From Tenodera sinensis (lineage: Eukaryota > Arthropoda > Insecta > Mantodea > Mantidae), in the NCBI GenBank assembly GCA_030765045.1, contig CM060967.1, positions 150,851,751 through 150,915,750 on the forward strand: a stretch of 64,000 nucleotides of DNA. Direction: 5' to 3'. Numbering within the stretch: position 1 is the stretch's first letter; each line of letters opens with the position of its first letter. The notes under the pieces were generated by a model that was not told the origin of the DNA, searched no databases, and saw nothing but the letters and a program-made list of their open reading frames with translations. Positions 34,658 to 44,274 of the stretch are shown here, one piece after another. The position numbers were made by a program, and so were the translations under genes.

Positions 34658-34809
34658 CGTCGAAAGAATGGACCAACCCCAAGACGACCAAGCCAGCATA
34701 GAACCAGCAAACAAGAAGGTGACCCAACGTGTGGCGTCGAAAGAATGGACCAACCCCAAGACGACCAGGCCAGCATCGAGCCAGCAGACAAGAAGGTGCC
34801 CAGCGTGTG
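34646..34809 (+). repeat. 77-bp tandem repeat in the retrotransposon leader
   Basis: Two copies (34,646-34,722 and 34,723-34,798) plus the start of a third, each opening cccaacgtgtggcgtcgaaa. The first overlaps the primer-binding site, so the second carries part of that site again. Overlapping frames here (ERMDQPQDDQ repeated) are not likely genes. Confidence 0.92.
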
Positions 34810-34890
34810 AACATCTGTGAAACGTGTAGTGAACAAGTTTAAGTGCGTGAAATATTGGTGAGTAGAAAAACACGTGTAAATAGTTTAGAA

Positions 34891-36888
34891 ATGGAAGACA
34901 GTGATAGCAATTTTTTAGGTTTTGAGAGTCCGGAAATTGAGAAAAGTGTAGTTAGGATGGAAGAATATAATCAGAATGTAATTGGTAGCAGAATATGCCA
35001 AGAAGTAGAAGATCAGAACGTTAGAGAAACACCTAGAGGTAGTTCAGAAATGTTTAATAGTAATTCAGAAAGGCCAGCAATTATGTCAGAAATAGAGAAT
35101 ATGTTTCAAAAGATAATGAAAAAGATGAGTACAGAGTTAAGTCAAAAGATAGATGAAAATAGTAAAGAATTAAGAACAGTGAAAAAGATGAGTACAGAGT
35201 TAAGTCAAAAGATGAGTACAGAGTTAAGTCAAAAGATAGATGAAACTAGTATAGAGTTAGGACAGAAATTAGAGAAGGGACAACAGGAATTGGGAATGCA
35301 ATTGGAGAATCAGAAGAGAGCTTTAGAAACCTTTAGGGAAGAAGTTAGGGAGGAAATTAATAAAGTCAGTAGTGAAGTAAAAGAAAATAGAGAACAGGTT
35401 AAGGGAGAATTAGAGACAATAAGGCAAGAAGTAAAGAATTCTGAAAAGAAATTAGGTCAACAAGTGAGTGAAAAATTAGATAAAGAAAGGGAAAAAGTAA
35501 CATATAGATTAGACAAACAAAGGGAAGAAATTAGAGAAGAGTTACAGGGGTGTAAAGTTAGAATAGAAAGATCTGATGTAGAAAGTGAAAGGCAGGCTAG
35601 AAATTTGGAGGACGTTACAGACCAAATAAAAGGGGTAGTAACAGAAATTACTCAGGTAAAAGAGGCCTTAGAAAATTTGAAATTAAATGAAAATGCATGT
35701 AATCACAACAATCTTAGTAATGAAGTTGCAAGAAACGAGGCAATACCAGGTGTATCAGCTGACATTTCGATGCAAAATAGGGGTAACAGTCATTCCCATT
35801 CTGATCTCGGAAATAGCTCAGGGATAGGTGACAATTCAAATTTACATTGGCCTAACCATGTCTTAAATGAAATGACACCTCCAGTTTTTGAAAATGAAGA
35901 TTCAGATGATCCTAAAGCCTTTTTAGAAGGGTTACAAGAGTACTTCACGGTGAAACGTATACCAGAGGAGTACAAGATGGTGATAGTAAGAAAATGCCTA
36001 AAGGGTAATGCTGCTAATTGGCTAGGCCTTTCTATGGGTAACAATAATGATTACAGGACCTTTAGGAACATCTTTTTAACCAGATATTGGGGAGCTAGTA
36101 GGCAGGCTAATATTAGAGTTGAATTAAGCAATGGAAAGTTTAATCCTAGATCGGAGGAATCGATGGTCAACTATTTTATGAGAATAGCGAGAAAATCGAA
36201 GATGTTGGATCCTCCCTTAGATGAAAAAGATCTAATAAATATAGTTACTCCACATTTTCCGGAAACGCTTCAACACTACCTAATCATAGCCCGACCCGAT
36301 AGCATTGCAGGTATGATCGAATTATTATCAGCCTTAGAAGTCAATAAGCCAAAACACGCATTTGGAAATAAATATGAAGAAAAAGAAACTGTCAATTCTT
36401 TCGGGCAAGGGGCACAGTATTATCAGAATAGAAGTGAGATTAGGGAAAGATATAAAGGACCAGTACCAAGGATGGAATCGTTCCGGTGGGAAAATCAAGG
36501 TAGATATAACCAGGAAGGGCGTCACCAAAATAGAAATGGTAATCAAAGGGGAAGAAATATAAGGGTGAATTATATGAATACAAATAGATTTGATCGAGGT
36601 AGACGGGGACGTTATTTTGGACATAGTAGAAATTCAAATGATGGGTATTGGACAAATGGAGATAATGAGTTTAGACCGAGGTCACCAAGACAGGGAGAAA
36701 GGTATTCTAATGGACGAAATTCCCCCGAAAATGCGGAAATGGTTGAGGCCATTAACACGGTCAAAAACATGGTAGGAAGTAACCCCGATTTAATGCAGGA
36801 AAACAGAAGTAACAATTCGGGAAATAGTACAGGAGCAATACCTAAAAATCAGGGAAACGCCAGACCCGGTCAAACGCGCCTTCAGTGA
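34891..36888 (+). CDS. gag: Gag protein of LTR retrotransposon
   Basis: Codes for 665 residues from ATG 34,891; the frame is open further upstream but only with non-ATG codons. Residues about 60-270 form a long charged coiled coil with duplicated KMSTELSQKI units. Residues about 330-490 resemble the retrotransposon Gag capsid domain (PPVFENEDSDDPKAFLEGLQ; KCLKGNAANWL; FLTRYW; MVNYFMRIARKSK). The C-terminus (about 520-640) is Arg/Gly/Asn-rich, with no CCHC zinc knuckle, and probably binds RNA. The protein would assemble virus-like particles in the cytoplasm. The frame is intact, which fits a young insertion. Overlaps pol by a -1 frame. Confidence 0.92.
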   Translation: MEDSDSNFLGFESPEIEKSVVRMEEYNQNVIGSRICQEVEDQNVRETPRGSSEMFNSNSERPAIMSEIENMFQKIMKKMSTELSQKIDENSKELRTVKKMSTELSQKMSTELSQKIDETSIELGQKLEKGQQELGMQLENQKRALETFREEVREEINKVSSEVKENREQVKGELETIRQEVKNSEKKLGQQVSEKLDKEREKVTYRLDKQREEIREELQGCKVRIERSDVESERQARNLEDVTDQIKGVVTEITQVKEALENLKLNENACNHNNLSNEVARNEAIPGVSADISMQNRGNSHSHSDLGNSSGIGDNSNLHWPNHVLNEMTPPVFENEDSDDPKAFLEGLQEYFTVKRIPEEYKMVIVRKCLKGNAANWLGLSMGNNNDYRTFRNIFLTRYWGASRQANIRVELSNGKFNPRSEESMVNYFMRIARKSKMLDPPLDEKDLINIVTPHFPETLQHYLIIARPDSIAGMIELLSALEVNKPKHAFGNKYEEKETVNSFGQGAQYYQNRSEIRERYKGPVPRMESFRWENQGRYNQEGRHQNRNGNQRGRNIRVNYMNTNRFDRGRRGRYFGHSRNSNDGYWTNGDNEFRPRSPRQGERYSNGRNSPENAEMVEAINTVKNMVGSNPDLMQENRSNNSGNSTGAIPKNQGNARPGQTRLQ

Positions 36889-38543
36889 GAACTGGGTATC
36901 CTAGTAATGATTGTGATAAGTACTCGGAAATAAATAGTCCTGGAAGGCAAATGATGATACAAAAGAAAAGAGAATGTAAAAATAGAATCGACGAAAACGA
37001 AAAAGTAGGAGATCCACCTAAAATCAAAATTGGAGTAAATGGAAAACAATACAATGCAATTATAGATACGGGATCAAATAGCACAGTATGCTCACAAAAT
37101 TTTTATGATAATTTACAAAGTAGTGGTTTTAAAGTAATGTCTTTACCAGTTAATGGGATATACTGCTCGCTAGCTGTGGGAAAACGAAAAGAGAGAGTAA
37201 AATTTCAAGCAATGATAAATATTGAAATAAATGGGAGAATACTAGGAATTTTATTTCTGATTGTAGGAAGACTTGTTACAGATATTATAATAGGTTGTGA
37301 TTGTCTTTATGCCTGGGAAGCTGTGGTGAATTTTAAAAACATGATTGTAGAAATGAAAGTTGAAGATGAGACCATTATAGTGCCTTTTGTGGAAGATAGT
37401 AGTTCAGAAACTATTGTACGAGAAAAAGAGGAAGAAGAAATCCAAGGGGATACATTCTTTGTAGAATATGTTAAAGTAGGAGCTATGGAATTAACTGAAG
37501 TAAATGTCAAAGAGTACAGTATCGATAATAAAGAAAATGTAGAATGGGATAAAAATGATTTCATAGACAATTTGAGGTTTTCTGATGCAACTAGGTACTA
37601 TGATAGGGAGAGTAGTGAAGACTTAGAAGAATTGTTGAGGGAAAAGGTAACTCAGGCTGATCAACTAAATGAACAACAGAGGGATAAACTGTTTGAAATA
37701 TTAATCCGAAATAAAGAAGTATTCTCTGAGAAACCTGGTAAATGTAATATTTATACTCATTTGTTTGAGATGATACCCATCAAACCTTTTACACATAAAG
37801 CGAGAGCTATCCCTAGTACAATAAGAGAAGAGGTAGATGCAGTTATAAAGTCAATGTTAGAAGATGAGGTTATTGAGATTTCGAATTCAGAATTTGTGAA
37901 TCCCCTATGTATTGTAAATAAGGCCAATGGAAAGATTAAGGTGACATTAGACTCGAGAAAACTAAATCATTGTTCCTCATACTTTCCATCAGGGAATCCA
38001 ACAGAACGTGTCCTCCGAGATATAGGAATTTATTTACGTGTACTTACACATCATAATCACAAGGATTGGGTGAAATATTGTCCATTGATAGAAAAGATTA
38101 TCAATCACACCATTAATGTAACTACTGGGTTTGCACCAATAAAATTAATGTTAGGAATTGAACCAGAACCAATATTGATCGGGGTACCAAAAACACTGAA
38201 AATTAATGACATTCAGTTAAGTGAAGAAGAAAGAGCGAAAATTGCTTTTGAACGAATCAAGAAAAAGGCAGAGAAGCGAAAATTAAAGAAAAAGAGTAGA
38301 AAACATAAATGGGAACCTAAGATAGGCGATTGGGTACTAGTTAAAGACCATAACTTATCAAGTGCCTTGCGAGGTAGGAACAAAAGGATGGAATTGTTAT
38401 ATAAAGGTCCTGCAGAAATTATATCAAAATTTGGTTATCATACCTATGAATTAAAAGATGTTAAAAATGAAAAATGTCTGGGAAGATGGCATAAACAACT
38501 CCTTCGACCATACAAGAAACCGTGTGGTGCCTTGGAACCTTGA
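36846..38543 (+). CDS. pol: Pol remnant: protease, RT start and integrase end fused in frame
   Basis: Open in the -1 frame from 36,846 to a stop at 38,541-38,543. Protease: IIDTGSNSTVC with catalytic DTG at 37,065-37,073 and later IIGCDCLYAW. From about 37,640 the reverse-transcriptase N-terminus is present up to LDSRKLN. At about 37,967-37,985 the frame jumps to YFPSGNPTERVLRDIG, the end of the integrase core (its Glu in NPTERV matches the DDE Glu), then a C-terminal DNA-binding part with GDWVLVKD and LGRWHKQLLRPYK. Missing: the RT active-site (YxDD) region, RNase H, and the integrase zinc finger and first two Asp. The deletion keeps the frame. Confidence 0.9.
   Translation, partial: KSGKRQTRSNAPSVRTGYPSNDCDKYSEINSPGRQMMIQKKRECKNRIDENEKVGDPPKIKIGVNGKQYNAIIDTGSNSTVCSQNFYDNLQSSGFKVMSLPVNGIYCSLAVGKRKERVKFQAMINIEINGRILGILFLIVGRLVTDIIIGCDCLYAWEAVVNFKNMIVEMKVEDETIIVPFVEDSSSETIVREKEEEEIQGDTFFVEYVKVGAMELTEVNVKEYSIDNKENVEWDKNDFIDNLRFSDATRYYDRESSEDLEELLREKVTQADQLNEQQRDKLFEILIRNKEVFSEKPGKCNIYTHLFEMIPIKPFTHKARAIPSTIREEVDAVIKSMLEDEVIEISNSEFVNPLCIVNKANGKIKVTLDSRKLNHCSSYFPSGNPTERVLRDIGIYLRVLTHHNHKDWVKYCPLIEKIINHTINVTTGFAPIKLMLGIEPEPILIGVPKTLKINDIQLSEEERAKIAFERIKKKAEKRKLKKKSRKHKWEPKIGDWVLVKDHNLSSALRGRNKRMELLYKGPAEIISKFGYHTYELKDVKNEKCLGRWHKQLLRPYKKPCGALEP
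36852..36897 (+). promoter_or_regulatory. -1 ribosomal frameshift signal between gag and pol
   Basis: GGGAAAC (36,852-36,858) is in the gag frame as G GGA AAC, the canonical X XXY YYZ form. A 5-nt spacer follows, then ACCCGGT (36,864-36,870) which can pair with ACTGGGT (36,891-36,897) as a 7-bp stem with one G-U. The pol frame is -1 and open from 36,846, and the gag stop is at 36,886. The same heptamer type is known in retroviral gag-pro shifts. Confidence 0.82.
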
Positions 38544-39316
38544 TTTAATGTAAAAGAAAAATTGGAAGTGTCATTTGTCTATTGGCGCCCAATCAGCTTT
38601 GAGATAAAATTTAAATGTTAGCTTACTTGAAAACCATATATTGGTCAGGTACTTACATATTCATGAAAAATGCAGAATGTGAATTGCTATCTACTACAAA
38701 GAGCTTAAGAATATATTGTATAGAGCTCACAATAACAGCTTCAGAAAGATTGTTAAAATGTTCATCTCCGCATAGAGAGAAAACAGAATATTTACTTTGT
38801 AAACATTTGTTAAAATATTTAGATGTATAGATAGTTATCACAGCAAGACAAAGAAAGAACTTGTCTGAAGAGTGTAATGGATTTATATAAATATATGTAC
38901 ATTTTAGTGCTTAAAGGATATAGTACAGATATGTGTTACAATAACAAAAGTGAAAAATCACAGTGCAAGTGATAGTGAGAGCGAAGTGAGCAAACATGAA
39001 CTAAAAGAAGGAAGTATAAAGAAAGACTCTTGAAATTTAACCTTTATATAAAAGCTTCACAGAAGAAACCATAACATATTGTAATTAGTATTTAAGGATT
39101 AATGTTTAGTCAAGTGTATAATTGTTTGTCATGTTAAAAAAAGATTAATGAGAAAATGTGTTAATAACCAATTTCAAAACAGTGTAATTGAAAATTGTAT
39201 ATAATGGGAGTGTTGCCGATTATTCAAAATACAGGAGTAATTTTTAATTTTTCTTTCGGGCAAGACATTTACATTATTTTATTATGAAATAATAAAATAA
39301 CATAAATGGGGGCATT
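38544..39316 (+). other. Untranslated 3' part of retrotransposon, purine tract at end
   Basis: No env-like or other convincing frame; the 71-residue frame at 38,615-38,830 has no family match. The stretch ends in aaatgggggcatt directly before the 3' LTR, which is the likely polypurine tract (about 39,304-39,312). Confidence 0.7.
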
Positions 39317-40085
39317 TGATACCGAAATTTAGATTTCCAATCGAATGGGCTTGATAAAGACACGTTTTAATTTAATTGCCGGATGTGAGATTTGCGATAA
39401 GTGTTAAGTAATAACATAAATAGATAATAGAGCAGGAAGTGTTGTAAGGTGAGCAAGATATGAGTAAATAATAGTCGTTAAATTTGTAGGATAAACGCAT
39501 TATTGGTTTGAAATTAACGAGTCATGACGTCATACTACATAGTTTAAATACACGTTCGAAAGTCAGGTCTGAAAACCTTAAAAGTCGCGCGATATATTTA
39601 ATAAAATATAAAGTAAACATCGTTTAATCCTAAAAAGGTAATTATATATTCGAAATTCATAAAAGAACATGTTATAATAGAAAGGGACATTTCTAAATTG
39701 CGGGAAAAGGAAATAGCATTTTGGATACGAGGCTTTCTTGGATGACGTCATGACATTCAAAATTGAAGGGAACGGTTTCTTAGCGTGGGTAAGCTAGAAA
39801 GCGTCACTACACAGACCAGTACGGCAGGTTGTGCTGTGCGGACGTGAGTGCGATTCCTCTACATATAGAATCGGCATAGCTCCCGAAAATATCTAAGATG
39901 CAATAAATAATATGCAAAGATTTTCTTGGGTTGTCCATCACACCTACGCAGACCCGAGATAAAAGTAAGAGATCTCAAGCTGACTAGCCGGAGCGAACCA
40001 CATCAAAGGGCAACACCACGTCACCAACAACATTTAAGTATCAATGGCGAAAAATCAAGAAGCGAAGAACGACATTTTAGCTTCA
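39317..40085 (+). repeat. 3' LTR
   Basis: 769 bp, same start and end as the 5' LTR, and no differences seen on reading. AATAAA at 39,902-39,907. Followed by the GATC duplication at 40,086-40,089, after which the interrupted intron sequence resumes. Confidence 0.96.
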
Positions 40086-40290
40086 GATCTTGGCATGAAT
40101 TCCTTTTAGAGCAAATTGATCTATTAATATTTATGCTCAAAAATTCATTTCCCTCTTTTGGCTATCCAAAAAAGAGCACTTTTGGCTGTGAGATGCTGTA
40201 TCTCCTTTAAATATTTATCCATAAAACATATTAGCTCTATCCACTTGGTCTATTAAGGTTTAGAGTTGTTTTACAAACATGTCACAAACA

Positions 40291-40462
40291 TTCTAAAGTA
40301 AGAACAAATTAGAAACTAAAAACTTCACTTATCTTAGTAATGTTGCAAGTTATTTATTCAAACACTGACTCGAGTTTCAAGTTGACTCCAACTCATTCTC
40401 AAAGCTATAGCATTACTAAGATAAGTGAAGTTTTTAGTTTCTAATTTGTTTTTACTTTAGAA
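40291..40462. repeat. Foldback element with 52-bp arms
   Basis: Left arm 40,291-40,342 and right arm 40,411-40,462 are inverted repeats with one mismatch, around a 68-bp spacer. A partial copy lies at 2.3 kb. No target duplication identified. Confidence 0.93.
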
Positions 40463-40984
40463 TCTTGTTGCTTCACTGTTAATGGCTTCAATTTCCTTAA
40501 TGTCACAAACATGTGATGCCAAATAAAATTTTGACCTATGAATAGTTTTTGATATCTATGGCTTTTGGATCCACAATTTTGTCTGCCAGATGACAGTGAC
40601 AACAGTGACAAAACATGGTGTCTGCATTTTTCTTCATATTCAGATGAGAATTCACATGCCTAAAGGCAAAGCAGTAATTTCTAATATTTTATACAAATGA
40701 TTCACTTTATTTTTATGCTTAAACTGTTAATTAAGGTAAAGTTTAACACTTGTCTTGCAGCTTACATATGTTTTCTGAATTGTTCATAATTAAATATAAT
40801 CTCATAAATTATCACTGGAAAAGTTGGGTGCTAATAACCCCAGCAGTTGTGCTCCCTAAAGCACTACTACTACTACTTGGAAAAGTAGTGGTTAAGCCAT
40901 ACACAGCTTAACCTAAGTAGAACACCCTTCACCACCAGCATTAAAATTTTAAATTATCAAATGTAATTTGTTTCATGCTTCCAG

Positions 40985-41089
40985 GAAGTGGACAACATAG
41001 ATGACTGTTTATATCTGAACTACTCTTGGATAAATTCTAAAATCACATTTGATAATGTGGGCAATGCCTACCTGGCACTTTTTCAGGTG
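40985..41089 (+). CDS. NaV2 exon: domain III extracellular loop and pore helix
   Basis: Acceptor cttccag ends at 40984; donor gtatgt starts at 41090; 35 codons, phase 0. It encodes the turret with a DDCLYLNYSW segment (NYS is a possible N-glycosylation site) and the pore helix NVGNAYLALFQV. The last codon GTG joins the next exon to give LFQVATFEGW, as in all Nav-type channels, which fixes the donor at 41090 rather than at the GT three bases earlier. Confidence 0.93.
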
Positions 41090-41231
41090 GTATGTATTCT
41101 TAAAAATATTTTGTTTTTGATATAGAAATATTAAACATTTGTTATGTATTCTCCTGAAAGACAGACCTGGCTAATGGATAGCAATTAGCAAATAGTTAAA
41201 AACATTTGAAGCTTCAATACTAAAGGTGATG

Positions 41232-41325
41232 ATCATTGTATGAATTCATCTGAGGCAGCTTGCTTAAACGTCTAGTGATGGACAGTGATGATGTTTAAAC
41301 AAGCTGTCATGAATGAATTCAAGCA
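41232..41325. repeat. Small imperfect inverted repeat
   Basis: The arm tgaattcatctgaggcagct plus tgcttaaac pairs with gtttaaacaagctgtcatga plus atgaattca around about 23 bp. Could be a short MITE. The rest of this intron to 42,009 is blank except for a G-rich run near 41,520-41,540. Confidence 0.6.
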
Positions 41326-42009
41326 ATTAGCAAATTCATCTACCGACTAATTAGGAAGAGTGCTGTACCCAAAACAAATTTAGTAATATCCACTGTTTGG
41401 GGTCATCTCTTAGTTTTTTATTATTTTACTGAGTCTCACAAGGGATAAGGCATAACTTGTGACCAATGACAGTTGTAATACATGGCTAGAGGTCTGGCAC
41501 TGTAATGAGATAAAGGAAAGGTGGGGGTGGGGGGTGGGGCCTCCTCAAAAAACCAGATTTTAATCATTTTCTTTAAATTTGTCTCCAATGCCTGTTATGA
41601 AAAATGTTGCAAATATTGCTTGAAATAAGCAGCATTTAAGGGTTAAACAATTCTGTGTTATAAGAAAAATTTTAATTTTATCCTTATAATTACACAAAGT
41701 GTAAAGCTTTACAATAAACAATGCATTACATTGAAAAATATAAAAATGTTTAATACAAATTCTTCCTATATTATGTACTGGAATTATAATTTGTAACAAG
41801 AGAGCTCTAAATATGTTTGTCTACTATGTAAACACAGCTTCTGCTTTCGAATGAAATTACAAATTACCTTTTATTAAGAAGGATACCTTTTGCCACTTAA
41901 ATCACTCATTCACTGAGAGGTTAAGCCACCTTCTGTGTATGTCCATAAGTGAAGTATGAAGTGCACAGTCAAGATAGATTCAAGGCACACCCGCTTCTTA
42001 GTAGTTGCA

Positions 42010-42720
42010 TAAATTAAAAATCTGATGTGTTGCACTCACATGCCTTTTCTACTCTTGTACTAACCATTCTTACAAACTCTTACTCCTATATCCTCTTTGT
42101 GTTAGTTGAGATAAACATTTACAGAAATTTGTTATTCTTATTTCCTTGTAGGTGCAAGAGGAATATGAGAATACAGTAGGCCTTGAGCAATAGTCAAATA
42201 TTTTAAAGCTTTGAGATCCTGTTCTCTTTGCACACTCAACATATAAAAAAATTAACAATGATGTTCCATTTCACCAAAGTTTTAAGTTTTCTGAAACTGA
42301 CACACATAAGAAGGTATATGTCCAAAATGGTTCACTCTACAAAAAAATTTATTCAGATATAAATTGTGTTTTAGTGAGATCCACATTTTTTGTATAGTAA
42401 GATTACAGTTTATGAGTTATTCAAAAGTCATTCAGACTAAACAGGACTACATAGGCTATAGCTAGAAAATTTAAAATATACATTTCATTTGTTATAAAAA
42501 TATCTCAAACATATGGCATTTTAATCAAAATCGTTAGAGCCATTTTCAAGAAAACCAAACTTTTCAAAAAATTTTCCATGTAAAGGATAGTTTAGGGTGG
42601 GGCTATTTTCTTCAAGATCTTCATGTCACATCCTTGAAAGACATTAAACTTAAATACCAACTTTGGTTTTTAACCGACTTTTTTTTTTAGCTATGCTGTC
42701 CACGGACTGACACACACACG

Positions 42721-42754
<34 letters not shown>

Positions 42755-42897
42755 GAGAGAGACCTTTTTCTAAAAATACTTTTTCTGGATTCAGGGGGCC
42801 TCAAAACATATATTTCCCGTGAAATCTCGACATCGAATTTTTGGGTGGAATACTATACTTCCTCTACTTACCAGTAGAGAAAGTAAAAAAGATGGGG
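42010..42897 (+). repeat. ~880-bp repeat (family C), full-length copy
   Basis: Starts aaaaatctgatgtgttgcac and ends in the near-palindrome cttcctctacttaccagtag plus agaaagta. Reverse copies are at 45.55-46.40 and 47.29-48.12 kb and partial ones at 6.1, 32.6, 45.2 and 46.4 kb. No long terminal inverted repeats or coding frame. A CA/CG run lies at 42,710-42,755. The remainder of this intron (42,898-43,321) is blank. Confidence 0.88.
42710..42755. repeat. (CA)n/(CG)n microsatellite
   Basis: Alternating purine-pyrimidine run (cacacacgcgcgcgcgcaca...), a classic Z-DNA-prone sequence, inside the family C repeat. Confidence 0.95.
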
Positions 42898-43321
42898 CAG
42901 GTGATTCACCTGGTATAAGCATCAATAGTAGAAATGGCAGCAAATCCATTATCCTGAAATTTCTAATTTAAGAACCAATGTTCACTGACTGAAAATCAAG
43001 TAATTTATTTCCCTTTGTCTGGTACTTTGTCACATAAAACTGATACATTCCCTTGTTCCATATTATACAACACAAAATCATGTATGACTTGTACTGTTCT
43101 GTTCTGTGCAACAATGCAAGGTGGGGCTGGCTTTTCATGCACAGAGGTTAAGTCAAAGTGAATACCACAATGCATAGTGGCCAAACGTATTTTGCAGGCA
43201 AATAAATATAGGAAACTATTTAAATAGTTTTTTAGGTCAACTTCCTCTTAAGCTATTGCAGAAGTACTTTCAAACTAATAGAGAGCTTCATTATGAGCGT
43301 TAATTATGTCTTCTGTTGCAG

Positions 43322-43513
43322 GCAACATTTGAAGGCTGGATGGAGGTAATGGCTGACGCTGTAGATGCCAGAGGGGTAAATCAGCAACCTCAAAGAGAAG
43401 CCAATCTCTATGCCTACCTGTATTTTGTTGTCTTTATTGTCTGTGGTTCATTCTTCACCCTAAATCTCTTCATTGGTGTCATTATTGACAACTTCAACAT
43501 GCTCAAGAAAAAG
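43322..43513 (+). CDS. NaV2 exon: domain III selectivity filter (Glu) and S6
   Basis: Acceptor ttctgttgcag ends at 43321, donor gtaagc starts at 43514; 64 codons, phase 0. It begins ATFEGWMEVMADAVDARG. The filter residue, codon 43331-43333, is GAA (Glu) where para and vertebrate Nav channels have Lys. This is the residue that defines insect NaV2 and is expected to favour divalent cations. S6 follows with FFTLNLFIGVIIDNFN, then basic KKK at the start of the III-IV linker. Confidence 0.97.
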
Positions 43514-43899
43514 GTAAGCATGTAACTTTTATATTCACAGTCTTCTGTGAAAGTAATTCAATATATAATTAAAGTAACTAAACTTTGGGTAATTATATTC
43601 AAAGTCCCTTGTTGATAAATTGTCATAATTATGCAAAACATAAATTTAGAGAGAGAATTTAATACTTATGATGAAAATGACATGCTTAGAACAATGGAGC
43701 GTATCTATAAAACATGTGTTTGTCAACATTTAAAAATACTTTTGCTCCACTTACTTTAAAAATATTTCAGGATAGTTTCAGAGAGGCTCCTTTCCTTCTT
43801 CAGTTGGTCAGCTGACCAGATTTAGATTTTTAGAGAGAGAAGTAAAACTGTAAATAATTTTTATACACCATGATTTTTCTAAAATACTATACAAGTACC

Positions 43900-44270
43900 A
43901 TTGGCGTATATTGTGGGCTATCAAAGCTATCACTGAAGCCCATACCTAAAGTAAACTAGAAATTAATTAGTAATATTAACAGTAATTGCAATACTAGCTA
44001 CTATTACTAGTTTCCCAATTAGCACGTAGGATGGAATATGCCTCGTTCTCTACCATTGAACGGAGGTGAGAGTAGGGCTGCAGATGCTTGCTGCCGCAGC
44101 CTTCATTACAATGTGGGAAGAGAGAGCTGAGGTGGTAGAGTGCAGGAATAAAAACACCAAGCTTTCAGAGTCTTGTGTTGCTTTACTCACACAAGCATCT
44201 TTGAAATGTACCATATGAACACACCTGGTTGCATAGCAATAGCACATGGAGTTAAAAGCAAGAAAGAAAG
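43900..44270 (+). repeat. Dispersed repeat (copy 2, without the 83-bp insertion)
   Basis: Matches 23,280-23,740 along its length and preserves the empty site. It runs directly into the family 3 repeat. The preceding intron stretch 43,514-43,899 is blank. Confidence 0.8.
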
Positions 44271-44274
44271 TAAT

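Larger units (their letters stand above)
33869..40085 (+). mobile_element. Ty3/gypsy-type LTR retrotransposon, pol-deleted, young
   Basis: Two 769-bp LTRs (33,869-34,637; 39,317-40,085), starting TGATACC and ending TTCA, appear identical on reading. GATC flanks both sides (33,865-33,868; 40,086-40,089). A primer-binding-site candidate follows the 5' LTR, gag is open, a -1 frameshift site leads into pol, and a G-rich purine tract precedes the 3' LTR. The pol frame keeps protease, the start of reverse transcriptase and the end of integrase; the rest is deleted in frame, so the element cannot copy itself alone. No env-like frame. It lies in the sense direction in the intron. Confidence 0.96.
31402..40984 (+). 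other. 9.6-kb intron in domain III turret, host of the LTR retrotransposon
   Basis: Apart from the LTR element (33,869-40,085) it holds a tRNA-related repeat, two foldback elements, a family C fragment and a poly-G run. Positions 32,336-32,614, 33,215-33,864 and 40,463-40,984 show nothing recognised. Confidence 0.7.

Noticed and set aside
34478..34836. Leader-region frames with ERMDQPQDDQ repeats
   Set aside because: Occur in several frames and both strands over the LTR and the 77-bp tandem repeat; gag begins downstream at 34,891.
38615..38830. Env or accessory gene of the retrotransposon
   Set aside because: Only 71 residues, no signal peptide or transmembrane pattern, no family match.
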